From: Flavobacterium seoulense
Lineage (GTDB): Bacteria; Bacteroidota; Bacteroidia; Flavobacteriales; Flavobacteriaceae
Reading direction: 5' to 3'
Assembly (NCBI RefSeq): GCF_000695795.1
Contig: NZ_JNCA01000001.1
Coordinates: forward strand, 1-64,000
Length of the DNA stretch: 64,000 nt
Part shown: in pieces, positions 37,970 to 47,230 of the stretch
Layout: every line of letters begins with the position of its first letter
Numbering within the stretch: the stretch's first letter is position 1
The notes under the pieces: generated by a model
Database searches by the model: none
Seen by the model: the letters and a program-made list of their open reading frames with translations, nothing else
Told to the model about the DNA's origin: nothing
Translations under genes and position numbers: made by a program

Positions 37970-40900
37970 ATGATAGCAAAACAGGATTTAATTTTTATCT
38001 CCTGTTTTGTTTTGTTATTTAGTTTCGCAGATAGTTTTGCTCAAAATAACTTTCCTACTATAACTAAAGACAAGTCAGGAAAAGTAATTAGAACTGAGGA
38101 TAATTTAGGAAACCAAATTCCGGATTTTTCATTTGCGGGTTATCGAGCTGGAGAAAAAGCAATTCCTGCTGTTACTGTAAAAGCATTTGTACCAGTAGTT
38201 TCAAATGATGCTACTGCTACAATTCAGTCAGCAATAGATTATGTTTCTTCGCTTAAAGCAGATGCAAATGGTTTTAGAGGGACTGTACTTTTAGACAAAG
38301 GAATTTTTAAGGTTTCAGGAGTTATTAATATTAAAACAACGGGTGTTGTTTTAAGAGGAAGCGGAGCCGGAAATAACGGTACTATTATCCTCGGAACAGG
38401 AACTAATAGAGAAGCAATTGTTACTATTTCAGGAATTAACAATCGTGTTCTAAAAGATAAATTTCAACTGGCAAATGAGTTTACTCCTCTTGGAGCTACA
38501 ACATTGACTTTAAAAAACGTAGCTACAATTAAAAACGGTGATCATATTATAATTAATACTCCGATTAATCAGCCTTGGATTGATAAATTAGGAATGGTTG
38601 ATTTTGGAGCCGAAACCGGATGGATAGGCTGGAAAAAAGATGATTTTGTTATTCGTGCCGATAGAGAAGTAACTCAGATTCAGGGAAACAAAATAACTAT
38701 TGATGCTCCATTGACGAATGCTTTGGATGAAAAATTATCTCCATCAGAAGTGGTTGTTTATAATTGGACAGGTCGAATTAATAATGTTGGTGTTGAAAAT
38801 CTAAAGTTAAAATCAGATTTTGATACTACAAATCCTAAAGACGAACAACACCGTTGGCACGGAATTTCGATTCAAAATACCGAAGATGCCTGGGTAAGAC
38901 AAGTTAATTTTGAACAATTTGCCGGTGGTGCAGTTTCGATATTAAAATCTTCTAAAAGAATTACTGTTGAAGACTGTATTTCGTTAAATCCAATTTCAGA
39001 AATTGCTGCTTTTAGAAGAAACACTTTTTATACCGAAGGTCAGCAAACTTTATTTCAGCGTTGTTATTCAGAATATGGATATAATGATTTCGCAGTTGGC
39101 GGATATGCTACAGCAGGACCAAATGTCTTTTTACAATGTCAATCGTATTTGCCGTATAGCTTTAGTGGTTCAATTGGAAGCTGGGCAACAGGAATTCTTT
39201 TTGACGTAGTTTTAATTGACGGAAATGCCATTAGTTTTAAAAATAAAGAACAGGATGCACGCGGATTAGGATGGAATGTTGCTAATAGTGTAATCTGGGA
39301 ATCTTCGGCTTCTAAAATTGAAAACTATAGTCCGCCTACGGCTCAAAACTGGGCTTTTGGTGTTTGGGCGCAATGGGCAGGAAACGGACATTGGGCTGAT
39401 GTCAATAATCATATTTCGCCTAGAAGTTTGTACTATGCTTTGTTAGAACAACGTTTGGGCAAGTTACCTATGACTGCTCAAATTTTAGATTTAGGTACAG
39501 AACCTTCTTCAAGTCCTACCATTGAACAAGCCAGAATTCTTACTGCAGAGTCGTATAAAAAACAAACTACGCTAAAAGAATGGATTGAACAGGCAGCAAC
39601 AAGAAATCCAATTACTGTTGATTTTTCGAAAGCTAAACGAATTGCTGAAGTTAAATCTGAGACCAAAGCAATTGAAAATAATTCCGAAAAAATAGCCATC
39701 AAAAACGGACTTTTAATTTCGGATAAAGGATTATTGGCCGGTGAAACTATTGATATTCCGTGGTGGAGAGGTAGTTTACGCGAATCGGAAATTGCTAAAT
39801 CAAGACCACATATCACTCGTTTTGCACCAGGACATTATGGTGTGGGTTATACGGATCATCTGTCGGAAACAGTTCAGTTTTTAGTTGATAATAACAAAGT
39901 GGCTTTAGATCATAATTATGGTTTATGGTACGAACAACGTATGGCCGATCATGAGCGCATTCGTAGAATGGATGCTGATGTTTGGGCTCCTTTTTACGAA
40001 CAGCCTTTCGATAGAACTGGTCAGGGAACAGCTTGGGATCATTTGAGTAAATACGATTTGACAAGATTTAATACCTGGTATTGGGACCGATTAAAGACTT
40101 TTGCTGATTTGGCTTTGAATGAAAATAAGATATTGATGAACGAACAATATTTTCAGCATAATATCTTAGAAGCAGGAGCGCACTGGTCCAGTTCACCTTG
40201 GCGTCCGGCTAATAATATCAATAACACAGGACTTCCTGAACCGCCGCCTTATATGGGCGATAAACGAATTTTTATTGCGGAGCAATTTTATGATGTTAAA
40301 AACGAAAATATCAAAAAATTACACCAGGGTTTTATCGAAAAAAGTTTAGATAATTTTAAAGATAATCCTAATGTATTGCAGTTTACAAGTGCCGAATATA
40401 CAGGACCTTTAAGTTTTATGCAATTTTGGTTAGACGTTACAGCTAGTTATAAAAAATCAAATCAAAGCGAATCTAAAATTGCTTTGAGCGCTACTAAAGA
40501 TGTTCAGGATGCTGTTTTAAATGATGCTGCAAGAACTAAAATTGTAGATGTAATTGATATTAGATATTGGTATTACAAAGAAGACGGAAGTTTGTATGCT
40601 CCTGAAGGTGGAAAAAACTTAGCACCAAGACAACACGCCCGCCAAATGAAAGTGGGTAAAGAAACCAACGAACAAACCTATAGAGCGGTTCGTGAATACA
40701 GAGATAAATATGCTGATAAAGCGGTTATTTATAATACTCCGGGAGCGAATAGATTTGGTTGGCCGGTTTTAATGGCCGGAGGTTCATTGCCTGCACTTCC
40801 TAAAATTAGTATTGCAGGTTTTTATGAGTCATTGGCAAACATGAAAACTGCACAGGAAGAGGATTACAACAGTGCTGTTTGGTCTTTAAAAGATAATGGT

Positions 40901-41104
40901 GAAGCCTATCTTTTTTATCTGCAAAAAGGAAATCAGCTTAGTGTTGATTTATCAAATTATAAAGGAACTTTTGAAGTTTATTGGATCAATCCTGAAAACG
41001 GAAATCAAATTGCGAAAGAAACTATTTCAGGAAAACAAAATCACATATTGAAAGTTCCGGGAGGAAAAGAAACTAAAATTGTAGCATATATTAAAAAGAA
41101 ATAA
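37970..41104 (+). CDS. Beta-helix (pectate-lyase superfamily) protein fused to a DUF6298-type domain
   Basis: About 1044 residues starting at ATG 37970 (MIAKQDLIFIS..., signal peptide ending SFAQ); an in-frame GTG at 37943 would add nine residues. Residues ~40-490 form a right-handed beta-helix of the pectate-lyase/GH55-like superfamily (FAGYRAGEKAIPAVTVKAFV, TIQSAIDYVSSLKADANG, GVVLRGSGAGNNGTIILGTG, EDAWVRQVNFEQFAGGAVSI). Residues ~560-1044 match a separate TIM-barrel-like domain I identify as DUF6298 (IDIPWWRGSLRESEIAKSRP, DHNYGLWYEQRMADHERIRR, AWDHLSKYDLTRFNTWYWDR, VDVIDIRYWYYKEDGSLYAP). Neither half has a proven reaction. Proteins of this type occur in pectin PULs. It is located between the PL1 cassettes and GH140, so a two-active-site pectin hydrolase is plausible but unproven. 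Confidence 0.65.
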   Translation: MIAKQDLIFISCFVLLFSFADSFAQNNFPTITKDKSGKVIRTEDNLGNQIPDFSFAGYRAGEKAIPAVTVKAFVPVVSNDATATIQSAIDYVSSLKADANGFRGTVLLDKGIFKVSGVINIKTTGVVLRGSGAGNNGTIILGTGTNREAIVTISGINNRVLKDKFQLANEFTPLGATTLTLKNVATIKNGDHIIINTPINQPWIDKLGMVDFGAETGWIGWKKDDFVIRADREVTQIQGNKITIDAPLTNALDEKLSPSEVVVYNWTGRINNVGVENLKLKSDFDTTNPKDEQHRWHGISIQNTEDAWVRQVNFEQFAGGAVSILKSSKRITVEDCISLNPISEIAAFRRNTFYTEGQQTLFQRCYSEYGYNDFAVGGYATAGPNVFLQCQSYLPYSFSGSIGSWATGILFDVVLIDGNAISFKNKEQDARGLGWNVANSVIWESSASKIENYSPPTAQNWAFGVWAQWAGNGHWADVNNHISPRSLYYALLEQRLGKLPMTAQILDLGTEPSSSPTIEQARILTAESYKKQTTLKEWIEQAATRNPITVDFSKAKRIAEVKSETKAIENNSEKIAIKNGLLISDKGLLAGETIDIPWWRGSLRESEIAKSRPHITRFAPGHYGVGYTDHLSETVQFLVDNNKVALDHNYGLWYEQRMADHERIRRMDADVWAPFYEQPFDRTGQGTAWDHLSKYDLTRFNTWYWDRLKTFADLALNENKILMNEQYFQHNILEAGAHWSSSPWRPANNINNTGLPEPPPYMGDKRIFIAEQFYDVKNENIKKLHQGFIEKSLDNFKDNPNVLQFTSAEYTGPLSFMQFWLDVTASYKKSNQSESKIALSATKDVQDAVLNDAARTKIVDVIDIRYWYYKEDGSLYAPEGGKNLAPRQHARQMKVGKETNEQTYRAVREYRDKYADKAVIYNTPGANRFGWPVLMAGGSLPALPKISIAGFYESLANMKTAQEEDYNSAVWSLKDNGEAYLFYLQKGNQLSVDLSNYKGTFEVYWINPENGNQIAKETISGKQNHILKVPGGKETKIVAYIKKK

Positions 41105-41106
41105 AA

Positions 41107-42519
41107 ATGAAAATCATGATTTCTAAAAAGAAGATAGGAAGAATAATTACTCTTGTAGGATTGAGTTTAGTTACTGTTTCGGCTAAGGCACAGAACACGG
41201 CAAAACCTTTACAAAAACTTCAAATCAGTGCCAACAAGCAGTATTTTCAAACAGAGGATGGAAAACCATTTTTCTGGTTAGGAGATACAGGCTGGCTTGC
41301 TTTTAGTAAACTGGATAGAGAAGGAGTAAAAAAATATTTTGAAGATCGAAAAGCCAAAGGTTTCAATGTTGTTCAGGTTATGGTTTTACATAATTTGAAT
41401 GCTGTAAATGTGTATGGTGCTCCGGCATTAATGAATGATAATTTAACACATCAGATTACTTCGCCTGGTAACGATCCAAATAATGCTTCTGAATACGATT
41501 ATTGGGATCATGTAGATTATACTCTGGATGTAGCGCAAGAAAACGGAATTTATGTTGCAATGGTTCCTGTTTGGGGTACAAATGTGAGTAAAAAAGACAG
41601 TAAGGTAACAAAAGCTCAGGCTGAAAAATACGCTAAATTTTTAGCAGACAGATATAAAAAACGTACTAACGTAATTTGGTTAAACGGTGGTGATACTAAA
41701 GGAAATGAATTTCAGGACATTTGGAATGCCATTGGAACTACTTTAAAAACATCTAATCCAAATCAATTAGTAACTTTTCACCCATTTGGAAGAACAGATT
41801 CATCTGAGAATTTCCATAACGCAAGCTGGTTAGATTTCAATATGTTTCAATCAGGACATAAAACTTATGCTCAGGAAACAGATCCTACTGCTTTTAAAGA
41901 AGACAATTACAAATTTGTTTTAAGAGATTTAGAATTAAAACCTAAAAAACCAACGCTTGACGGAGAACCATCTTATGAAGGAATTCCTCATGGTTTACAT
42001 GACACTTTACAGCCAAAATGGAATGCTAATGATGTACGTCGTTACGGATATTGGTCGGTACTTTCTGGAGCGGCAGGATATACATACGGACACAGTGCTG
42101 TAATGCAGTTTTTCAGAAAAGGAGATAATCCGGCTTACGGGAATAAAGTACTTTGGAATGATGCAATAAATGATACTGGAGCAGGACAAATGATTTATAT
42201 CAAGAAATTGATAGAGGAATTCCCTTTTACTGAAGGTGTTGCCGATGCTTCGATAATTGCTAATCAGGGTAAAAAATACGATTATTTACCAGCGATAAAA
42301 GGTAAAAAATATGCTTTGATTTATACTTATAACGGAAGAAAATTAGCTGTAAATCTTGGTAAAATAGAAGGAAATAAAGTGACTGCAAGCTGGTACAACC
42401 CAAGAAACGGAGAAAAAACAGAAATTGGAGTTTTTGATAACAAAGGGAAAAAAGAATTCCAGCCTTCCGGGAAAAAAGAAGATGGAAATGACTGGGTTTT
42501 GATTTTAAAATCAAAGTAA
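41107..42519 (+). CDS. GH140-like apiosidase (DUF4038 TIM barrel)
   Basis: A 470-residue exported protein with signal peptide ending AKAQ (residue ~29). The TIM barrel opens with NKQYFQTEDGKPFFWLGDTG and includes NVVQVMVLHNLNAVN. The likely acid/base is D196 in WLNGGDTKG and the likely nucleophile E287 in LDGEPSYEGIPHG. A C-terminal beta domain (~385-470; DYLPAIKGKKYALIYTYNGR, WYNPRNGEKTEIG) is the small collagen-binding-like domain that regularly follows. GH140 enzymes cleave the D-apiose linkage that attaches RG-II side chains A and B to the backbone, so this gene is one of the strongest pointers to RG-II. It begins two bases after the stop of the beta-helix fusion gene. Confidence 0.82.
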   Translation: MKIMISKKKIGRIITLVGLSLVTVSAKAQNTAKPLQKLQISANKQYFQTEDGKPFFWLGDTGWLAFSKLDREGVKKYFEDRKAKGFNVVQVMVLHNLNAVNVYGAPALMNDNLTHQITSPGNDPNNASEYDYWDHVDYTLDVAQENGIYVAMVPVWGTNVSKKDSKVTKAQAEKYAKFLADRYKKRTNVIWLNGGDTKGNEFQDIWNAIGTTLKTSNPNQLVTFHPFGRTDSSENFHNASWLDFNMFQSGHKTYAQETDPTAFKEDNYKFVLRDLELKPKKPTLDGEPSYEGIPHGLHDTLQPKWNANDVRRYGYWSVLSGAAGYTYGHSAVMQFFRKGDNPAYGNKVLWNDAINDTGAGQMIYIKKLIEEFPFTEGVADASIIANQGKKYDYLPAIKGKKYALIYTYNGRKLAVNLGKIEGNKVTASWYNPRNGEKTEIGVFDNKGKKEFQPSGKKEDGNDWVLILKSK

Positions 42520-42530
42520 CTAAAAATAAT

Positions 42531-42640
42531 TTACCATTAAGAGATTAAGAAAATTAAGCTGGATGCTTAATGAAACTTAAATTTATTTAGAGGATTAAGA
42601 TACAATACTTAATTTAACTTAATGCTCCTTAATGGTTTAA
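42531..42640. repeat. Intergenic repeat TTACCATTAAG...CTTAATGGT, copy 2 (long)
   Basis: TTACCATTAAG (42531-42541) and CTTAATGGT (42628-42636) bracket ~85 bases of AT-rich text with several internal TTAAG/CTTAA inverted pieces, so the element looks like two fused copies of the 18597 repeat. Confidence 0.55.
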
Positions 42641-42656
42641 TTGAAATAAATATCCT

Positions 42657-42672
42657 CCCGATAGTTATCGGG
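42657..42672. repeat. Hairpin CCCGATA-GT-TATCGGG
   Basis: A perfect 7-bp stem with a 2-base loop, followed by GACTGCGTG. The same short hairpin type is scattered through flavobacterial genomes. It lies 28 bases before the GH28 start and could fold in the leader RNA. Confidence 0.5.
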
Positions 42673-42700
42673 ACTGCGTGCCAAAAAATAAATAAAAACT

Positions 42701-44272
42701 ATGAAAAAAATACTATTTATACTCTGCTTCATTATAGGATTTCAAACCGCTTTCGCTAAAAATGAAGGATGGATTAATATTGTAAATGCAGGAGGAAACA
42801 ATAAAGGAATTCTTTGTACTGAGGCAATTCAAAAAGCAATTGATAAAGCTGCTGCAAATGGCGGAGGAACAATTTTCTTTCCGGCAGGAAATTATTTAAC
42901 GGGTCCTTTAAAATTAAGAAGCAACATCTGTATTTATGTTGATGCAGGAGCTGTATTGAAGTTCTCAGATAATTTTGATCATTATCTGCCTTATGTAGAA
43001 ATGCGTTACGAGGGAATAATGATGAAAACGTTTTCACCGTTATTTTACGCTAAAGATGCCGAAAATATCAGCATCAAAGGAAGAGGTATTATTGACGGTC
43101 AGGGTAAAGCATGGTGGAATGAAGTATACAGAATTGAAACTGCCAAAGGTCCAATTCCAGAAACCAAATACCAAAAAATGTGGACTGAGCAAAACAAAGG
43201 AATTGAGTATGAAGCTTATTACAAAAGAACGATTGATAAGCACTTTTTCAGACCTTCTTTTTTCCAGGTATTAAACTGCAAGAATATTTTAATCGAAGGA
43301 GTTACTTTTCAAAACTCTCCTTTCTGGACCATAAATCCTGAGTTTTGTGATAATATAACTATTACCGGAATTACAATTTTCAATCCGCATTCTCCTAATA
43401 CAGACGGAATCAATCCTTCTTCTTGTAAAAACGTACATATTTCTAATTGTCATATCAGCGTGGGAGACGATTGTATTACTATTAAATCAGGTAGAGATGC
43501 CGATGGTAGAAAGTACGGTATAGCTACTGAAAACGTAACGATTACCAATTGTACTATGCTAAGTGGTCATGGTGGTGTAGTTATTGGAAGTGAAATGTCG
43601 GGCGGAATTAAAAAAATTACTATTTCAAACTGTGTTTTTGACGGAACCGACAGAGGAATCCGTTTGAAATCAGCTCGCGGTCGTGGTGGTGTTGTAGAAG
43701 ACATTCGTGTAGATAATATTGTAATGAACAATATTAAAGAAAACGCAATTATTATGGACTTGTTCTATGATAAATCAAGTAAGGAAGAACCGGTTTCTGA
43801 AAGAACACCTGTTTTTAGAAATATTCATATCAGTAATTTAACAGGAACTAAAGTTAAAAAAGCTGGAACTATCAATGGAATTACCGAAATGCCAATTCAA
43901 AATATTTCGTTTTCAAATATAAACATTCAGTCTGAAGACGGATTTACATTGAACACAGCTGATAATGTAGAATTCCACGATGCAAAAATTACAACATCAA
44001 TGGGTGCAGCATTTAAAATCGAAAGCTCATCTAACCTGATTTTAGATAATGTAGCTACTATGAAACCATTGAAAAATGTTCCTTTAATTAAGTTAACAGA
44101 TGTTTCAAATACAATGATTACTAATAATTTTCCAATGTTTGCTACCGATGTTTTCTTAGAAGCTGATGGTGCAAAAACAAAAGGAATTTACTTGAAAAAT
44201 AATGTGCTTAATAATGTTTCAACTGCTGTTAAAGCTGGAGCAAACTTAGATAAAAAAGCAATTGTAGAATAG
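42701..44272 (+). CDS. GH28 polygalacturonase-type hydrolase
   Basis: A 523-residue exported protein with signal peptide ending AFAK (residue ~20). It is a right-handed beta-helix with all GH28 signature blocks: NTDG (residues 233-236), the Asp pair D256-D257 in VGDDCITIKSG, H290 in SGHGGVVIGSEMSGG, and RLK (321-323) in GIRLKSARGRGG. The early block AIQKAIDKAAANGGGTIFFP is also typical. With the lyases it would cut or trim alpha-1,4-galacturonan; the exo-type insertions cannot be judged from sequence, and GH28 members in RG-II loci act as exo-alpha-galacturonidases. No lipobox. The gene is 181 bases after GH140 behind two intergenic repeats, so it may have its own promoter. Confidence 0.9.
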   Translation: MKKILFILCFIIGFQTAFAKNEGWINIVNAGGNNKGILCTEAIQKAIDKAAANGGGTIFFPAGNYLTGPLKLRSNICIYVDAGAVLKFSDNFDHYLPYVEMRYEGIMMKTFSPLFYAKDAENISIKGRGIIDGQGKAWWNEVYRIETAKGPIPETKYQKMWTEQNKGIEYEAYYKRTIDKHFFRPSFFQVLNCKNILIEGVTFQNSPFWTINPEFCDNITITGITIFNPHSPNTDGINPSSCKNVHISNCHISVGDDCITIKSGRDADGRKYGIATENVTITNCTMLSGHGGVVIGSEMSGGIKKITISNCVFDGTDRGIRLKSARGRGGVVEDIRVDNIVMNNIKENAIIMDLFYDKSSKEEPVSERTPVFRNIHISNLTGTKVKKAGTINGITEMPIQNISFSNINIQSEDGFTLNTADNVEFHDAKITTSMGAAFKIESSSNLILDNVATMKPLKNVPLIKLTDVSNTMITNNFPMFATDVFLEADGAKTKGIYLKNNVLNNVSTAVKAGANLDKKAIVE

Positions 44273-44282
44273 AGGTATATAA

Positions 44283-44355
44283 TCCTGCAAGGTTTTTAAA
44301 GCCTTGTAAATATTTGATAAAATCCTATCTGTAATTTCAAAGAAGGTCTTGCAGT
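44283..44355. repeat. Degenerate CCTGCAAGG...CTTGCAG repeat, copy 2
   Basis: CTGCAAG (44285-44291) pairs with CTTGCAG (44348-44354), with a partial inner AAGCCTTGTAAAT arm. It is a worn copy of the element at 20121-20202. Confidence 0.45.
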
Positions 44356-44371
44356 TAGAAAAAAGTTAAAC

Positions 44372-45289
44372 ATGAAAAAAATCATAATTATACTAATAGT
44401 TGGCTTTTCGGTTTTGAGTTGTTCTAATTCAAAACAAGCGTATTTGTTTACCTCTTTTAGAGAGCCGGCAACTGATGGATTGTATCTGGCTTCGAGCGAA
44501 GACGGCTACCATTGGAAAGATTTAGGAGGGCCTTATTTAAAACCTGAAGCAGGAAAAAGCAAAATCATGCGTGATCCTTCAATTGTTAAAGGAAAAGACA
44601 ATGTTTATCACATGGTTTGGACAACTGATTGGAAAGGTGGCGACGGTTTTGGTTATGCCAGTTCTAAGGATTTAATCCATTGGTCAGAGCAGCAATACAT
44701 CCATGTGATGAAAAACGAACCAGAGGTAGTTAATGTTTGGGCTCCCGAAATTTTCTATGATGATGAACAGGATCGATACATTATCATTTGGGCTTCGACT
44801 ATTCCATTTAGATTTGAAAAAGGAGTAGAAGAAGAAAGAAACAATCACCGTATGTATTATGTAACGACTAAGGATTTCAAAACTTTTTCGGATACCAAAT
44901 TGTTTTTCGAACCTGGTTTTAGCGTGATTGATTGTGTGATTGTAAAAAGAGCTAAAAACGATTATGTTTTGGTTTTAAAAGACAATACCAGACCAATGAG
45001 AAACTTAAAAGTTGCTTTTGGAAAAACACCTATAGGACCATTCGAAAATATTTCTGATCCTTATACCGATTATCTTTCAGAAGGACCTACAGTTTTAAAG
45101 AAAGATAATGATTGGTTGATTTATTACGATAATTACGGAGCTAAAAATTACCAGGCACTTCGAACTTCTGATTTTAAAAAATTTGAAAACATAAGTTCAA
45201 AAATTCAACTTCCGGAGGGACATAAACACGGTACGATTACGACTATTTCAAAGAAAACGTTGAAATCTTTAATTGAAAATAAAAAATAA
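44372..45289 (+). CDS. GH43-like five-bladed beta-propeller lipoprotein
   Basis: A 305-residue lipoprotein; VLSC puts the lipidated Cys near residue 17, followed by SNSKQAYL without an acidic surface signal. The propeller has the GH43 triad in expected places: D68 in MRDPSIVKGK (base), D187 in SVIDCVIVKR (pKa modulator) and E237 in YLSEGPTVLK (acid). Blade repeats include LYLASSEDGYHWKDLGGP, GYASSKDLIHWSEQQ and YYVTTKDFKTFSDT. GH43 enzymes act on arabinan, xylan or galactan side chains; here alpha-L-arabinofuranose or galactose removal from pectin is likely. Its stop codon overlaps the next start by one base (TAATG), so the two genes are translationally coupled. Confidence 0.78.
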   Translation: MKKIIIILIVGFSVLSCSNSKQAYLFTSFREPATDGLYLASSEDGYHWKDLGGPYLKPEAGKSKIMRDPSIVKGKDNVYHMVWTTDWKGGDGFGYASSKDLIHWSEQQYIHVMKNEPEVVNVWAPEIFYDDEQDRYIIIWASTIPFRFEKGVEEERNNHRMYYVTTKDFKTFSDTKLFFEPGFSVIDCVIVKRAKNDYVLVLKDNTRPMRNLKVAFGKTPIGPFENISDPYTDYLSEGPTVLKKDNDWLIYYDNYGAKNYQALRTSDFKKFENISSKIQLPEGHKHGTITTISKKTLKSLIENKK

Positions 45290-47154
45290 TGAATACAATT
45301 CTAAACATAAAGAACAGCATTTTAATAGCAGCCGTTACAATCGCAAGTTGTACTACAGTAGTTGCACAAAATGATACCGTACGTTATGTAGGTAAAACAC
45401 TTTCTAATGTTGATTACCATCATGGTCAATTGAGTCCTGCTGTGGGAGTTCATGCTACGCAAATTATGCGTGCCAGCCGTGAGCATCCTGAAAAAGCAGA
45501 TGGTTTTGGATGGACTTACAATCACCAGCCGATGATGGCTTATTGGAACAATACTTTTTATTTACATTATTTGAGTGATCCTTCAGGAGAACATATTCCG
45601 CCGAGTCAGACTTTGATTATGACTTCTAAGGACGGAAATAACTGGACAAAACCTAAGGTTATTTTTCCTATTTACCGTATTCCTGACGGATGGAAAAAAG
45701 AAGGTGTTGAAGGAGTTGCTAAAAATCTGGATGCCATCATGCACCAGCGTATGGGATTTTATACCTCTTCGGATAAAAAATTGTATGCGTTAGGTTATTA
45801 CGGAATTGCCATGGATGAAAAAGACGATCCAAACGACGGAAAAGGTATCGGTCGTGTGATTCGTGAGATTAAAAAAGACGGTAGTTTTGGCGAAATTTAT
45901 TTCATTCGATACAATAAATCCTGGGATAAATCAAAATCGGCATTTCCGTTTTATACGCAATCAAAAGACAAATTTTTGAAGAAAGCCTGTGCTGAAATTC
46001 TTTCAAAGCCTTTGGTTTTACAACAATGGGTTGAAGAAGCTGATCGCGATGACGAATTAATTCCGTTACAAAAACCATACAAAGCCTTTAGTTATTACCA
46101 TTTGCCAAACGGAAACGTAGTTGGACTTTGGAAACACGCTTTAACTTCTGTTAGTAAAGATGGTGGGAAATCATGGGAATACATGCCGTTAAGAGCGCCT
46201 GGTTTTGTTAATAGTAATGCTAAAATTTGGGGACAAAAAACTTCAGATAATCGTTATGCAACAATCTATAATCCTTCAGAATACCGTTGGCCATTAGCTA
46301 TTTCAACTTCTGATGATGGTTTGAATTATAAAGATTTATTATTGGTTCACGGAGAAATCAGTCCTATGCGTTACGGAGGAAATTATAAATCAGCAGGACC
46401 ACAATATCCTCGAGGAATTACTGAAGATAACGGAACTCCTCCTGATGGAAAACTTTGGGTAAGTTATAGTGTGAATAAGGAAGATATCTGGGTGGCTTCG
46501 GTTCCCGTTCCGGTAGTAAGTACAGTGGCAGCTAATGTAAATGACGTTTTTAATAATCTTCCAAACGGAGATGAATTGAAAATGTGGAATACGTACAGTT
46601 TGTCTTGGGCTTCAGCCAAAATCGAAAAGAAAGAAGACGGCGTAAAATGGCTGACTTTACGTGACCATGATTTGTTTGATTATTCTCGTGTAGAGCGTGT
46701 GGTTCCTTTTGCACAAAAAATGGAAGCTACTTTTACTGTTAAGCCTGAGCAAAATAATCATGGCCTATTACAGGTTGAATTTCAAAATCGTCAAGGACTT
46801 CCAGCAGTACGATTAGTATTTGATGCTAATGGTGAAATAACAGCAAAAAATGGTGCCCGTTCTGGCGGAGTTGCTAAATATGAAGCTGGAAAAGAATATA
46901 CCGTTACGGTTAAACTGGATGTAAAAACACGTTCTTACACTGTAAAAGTAAATGATGGCAAAGAATCAACACGTATTTTTTATGCTCCGGTTGATGGTTT
47001 TGAGCGCATCATGTTCCGTACAGGTGAACAACGTTACACGCCAAATCCGGATACCGCTCCGGATACCGAAGATTATGACGATTTAAAAAACACCGGAATG
47101 GAAATTCCAGAAGCGGTGTTCAATATAAAATCATTGGTTACAAAGAAATTATAG
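45289..47154 (+). CDS. Six-bladed sialidase-like propeller protein with C-terminal beta-sandwich
   Basis: A 621-residue exported protein, signal peptide ending VVAQ (residue ~26). Residues ~30-410 form a BNR/sialidase-like propeller with Asp-box-like turns (MTSKDGNNWTKP, SVSKDGGKSWEYMPL, STSDDGLNYKDLLLV) and basic pockets such as HQRMGFY and SPMRYGGNYKSAG that may bind an acid sugar. Residues ~430-600 are a concanavalin-like beta-sandwich (WLTLRDHDLFDYSRVERVVP, MEATFTVKPEQNNHGLLQVE) that may bind glycan. Sialidase-fold enzymes split bonds of sialic acid and related keto-acid sugars; RG-II contains Kdo and Dha, so one of these is a reasonable inferred target. The true family is unassigned. Coupled by one-base overlap to the GH43 gene upstream. 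Confidence 0.55.
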   Translation: MNTILNIKNSILIAAVTIASCTTVVAQNDTVRYVGKTLSNVDYHHGQLSPAVGVHATQIMRASREHPEKADGFGWTYNHQPMMAYWNNTFYLHYLSDPSGEHIPPSQTLIMTSKDGNNWTKPKVIFPIYRIPDGWKKEGVEGVAKNLDAIMHQRMGFYTSSDKKLYALGYYGIAMDEKDDPNDGKGIGRVIREIKKDGSFGEIYFIRYNKSWDKSKSAFPFYTQSKDKFLKKACAEILSKPLVLQQWVEEADRDDELIPLQKPYKAFSYYHLPNGNVVGLWKHALTSVSKDGGKSWEYMPLRAPGFVNSNAKIWGQKTSDNRYATIYNPSEYRWPLAISTSDDGLNYKDLLLVHGEISPMRYGGNYKSAGPQYPRGITEDNGTPPDGKLWVSYSVNKEDIWVASVPVPVVSTVAANVNDVFNNLPNGDELKMWNTYSLSWASAKIEKKEDGVKWLTLRDHDLFDYSRVERVVPFAQKMEATFTVKPEQNNHGLLQVEFQNRQGLPAVRLVFDANGEITAKNGARSGGVAKYEAGKEYTVTVKLDVKTRSYTVKVNDGKESTRIFYAPVDGFERIMFRTGEQRYTPNPDTAPDTEDYDDLKNTGMEIPEAVFNIKSLVTKKL

Positions 47155-47161
47155 ATAATTT

Positions 47162-47215
47162 TTACCATTAAGGGATTAAGAGAATTTAGCAATATGCTTA
47201 ATACCTTAATGGTAA
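47162..47215. repeat. Intergenic repeat TTACCATTAAGG...CCTTAATGGTAA, copy 3
   Basis: A perfect 12-bp inverted repeat (47162-47173 with 47204-47215) lies between the propeller gene and the GH78 gene and is the cleanest copy of the CATTAAG family. Confidence 0.65.
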
Positions 47216-47230
47216 TTAAAAAATTACAAA

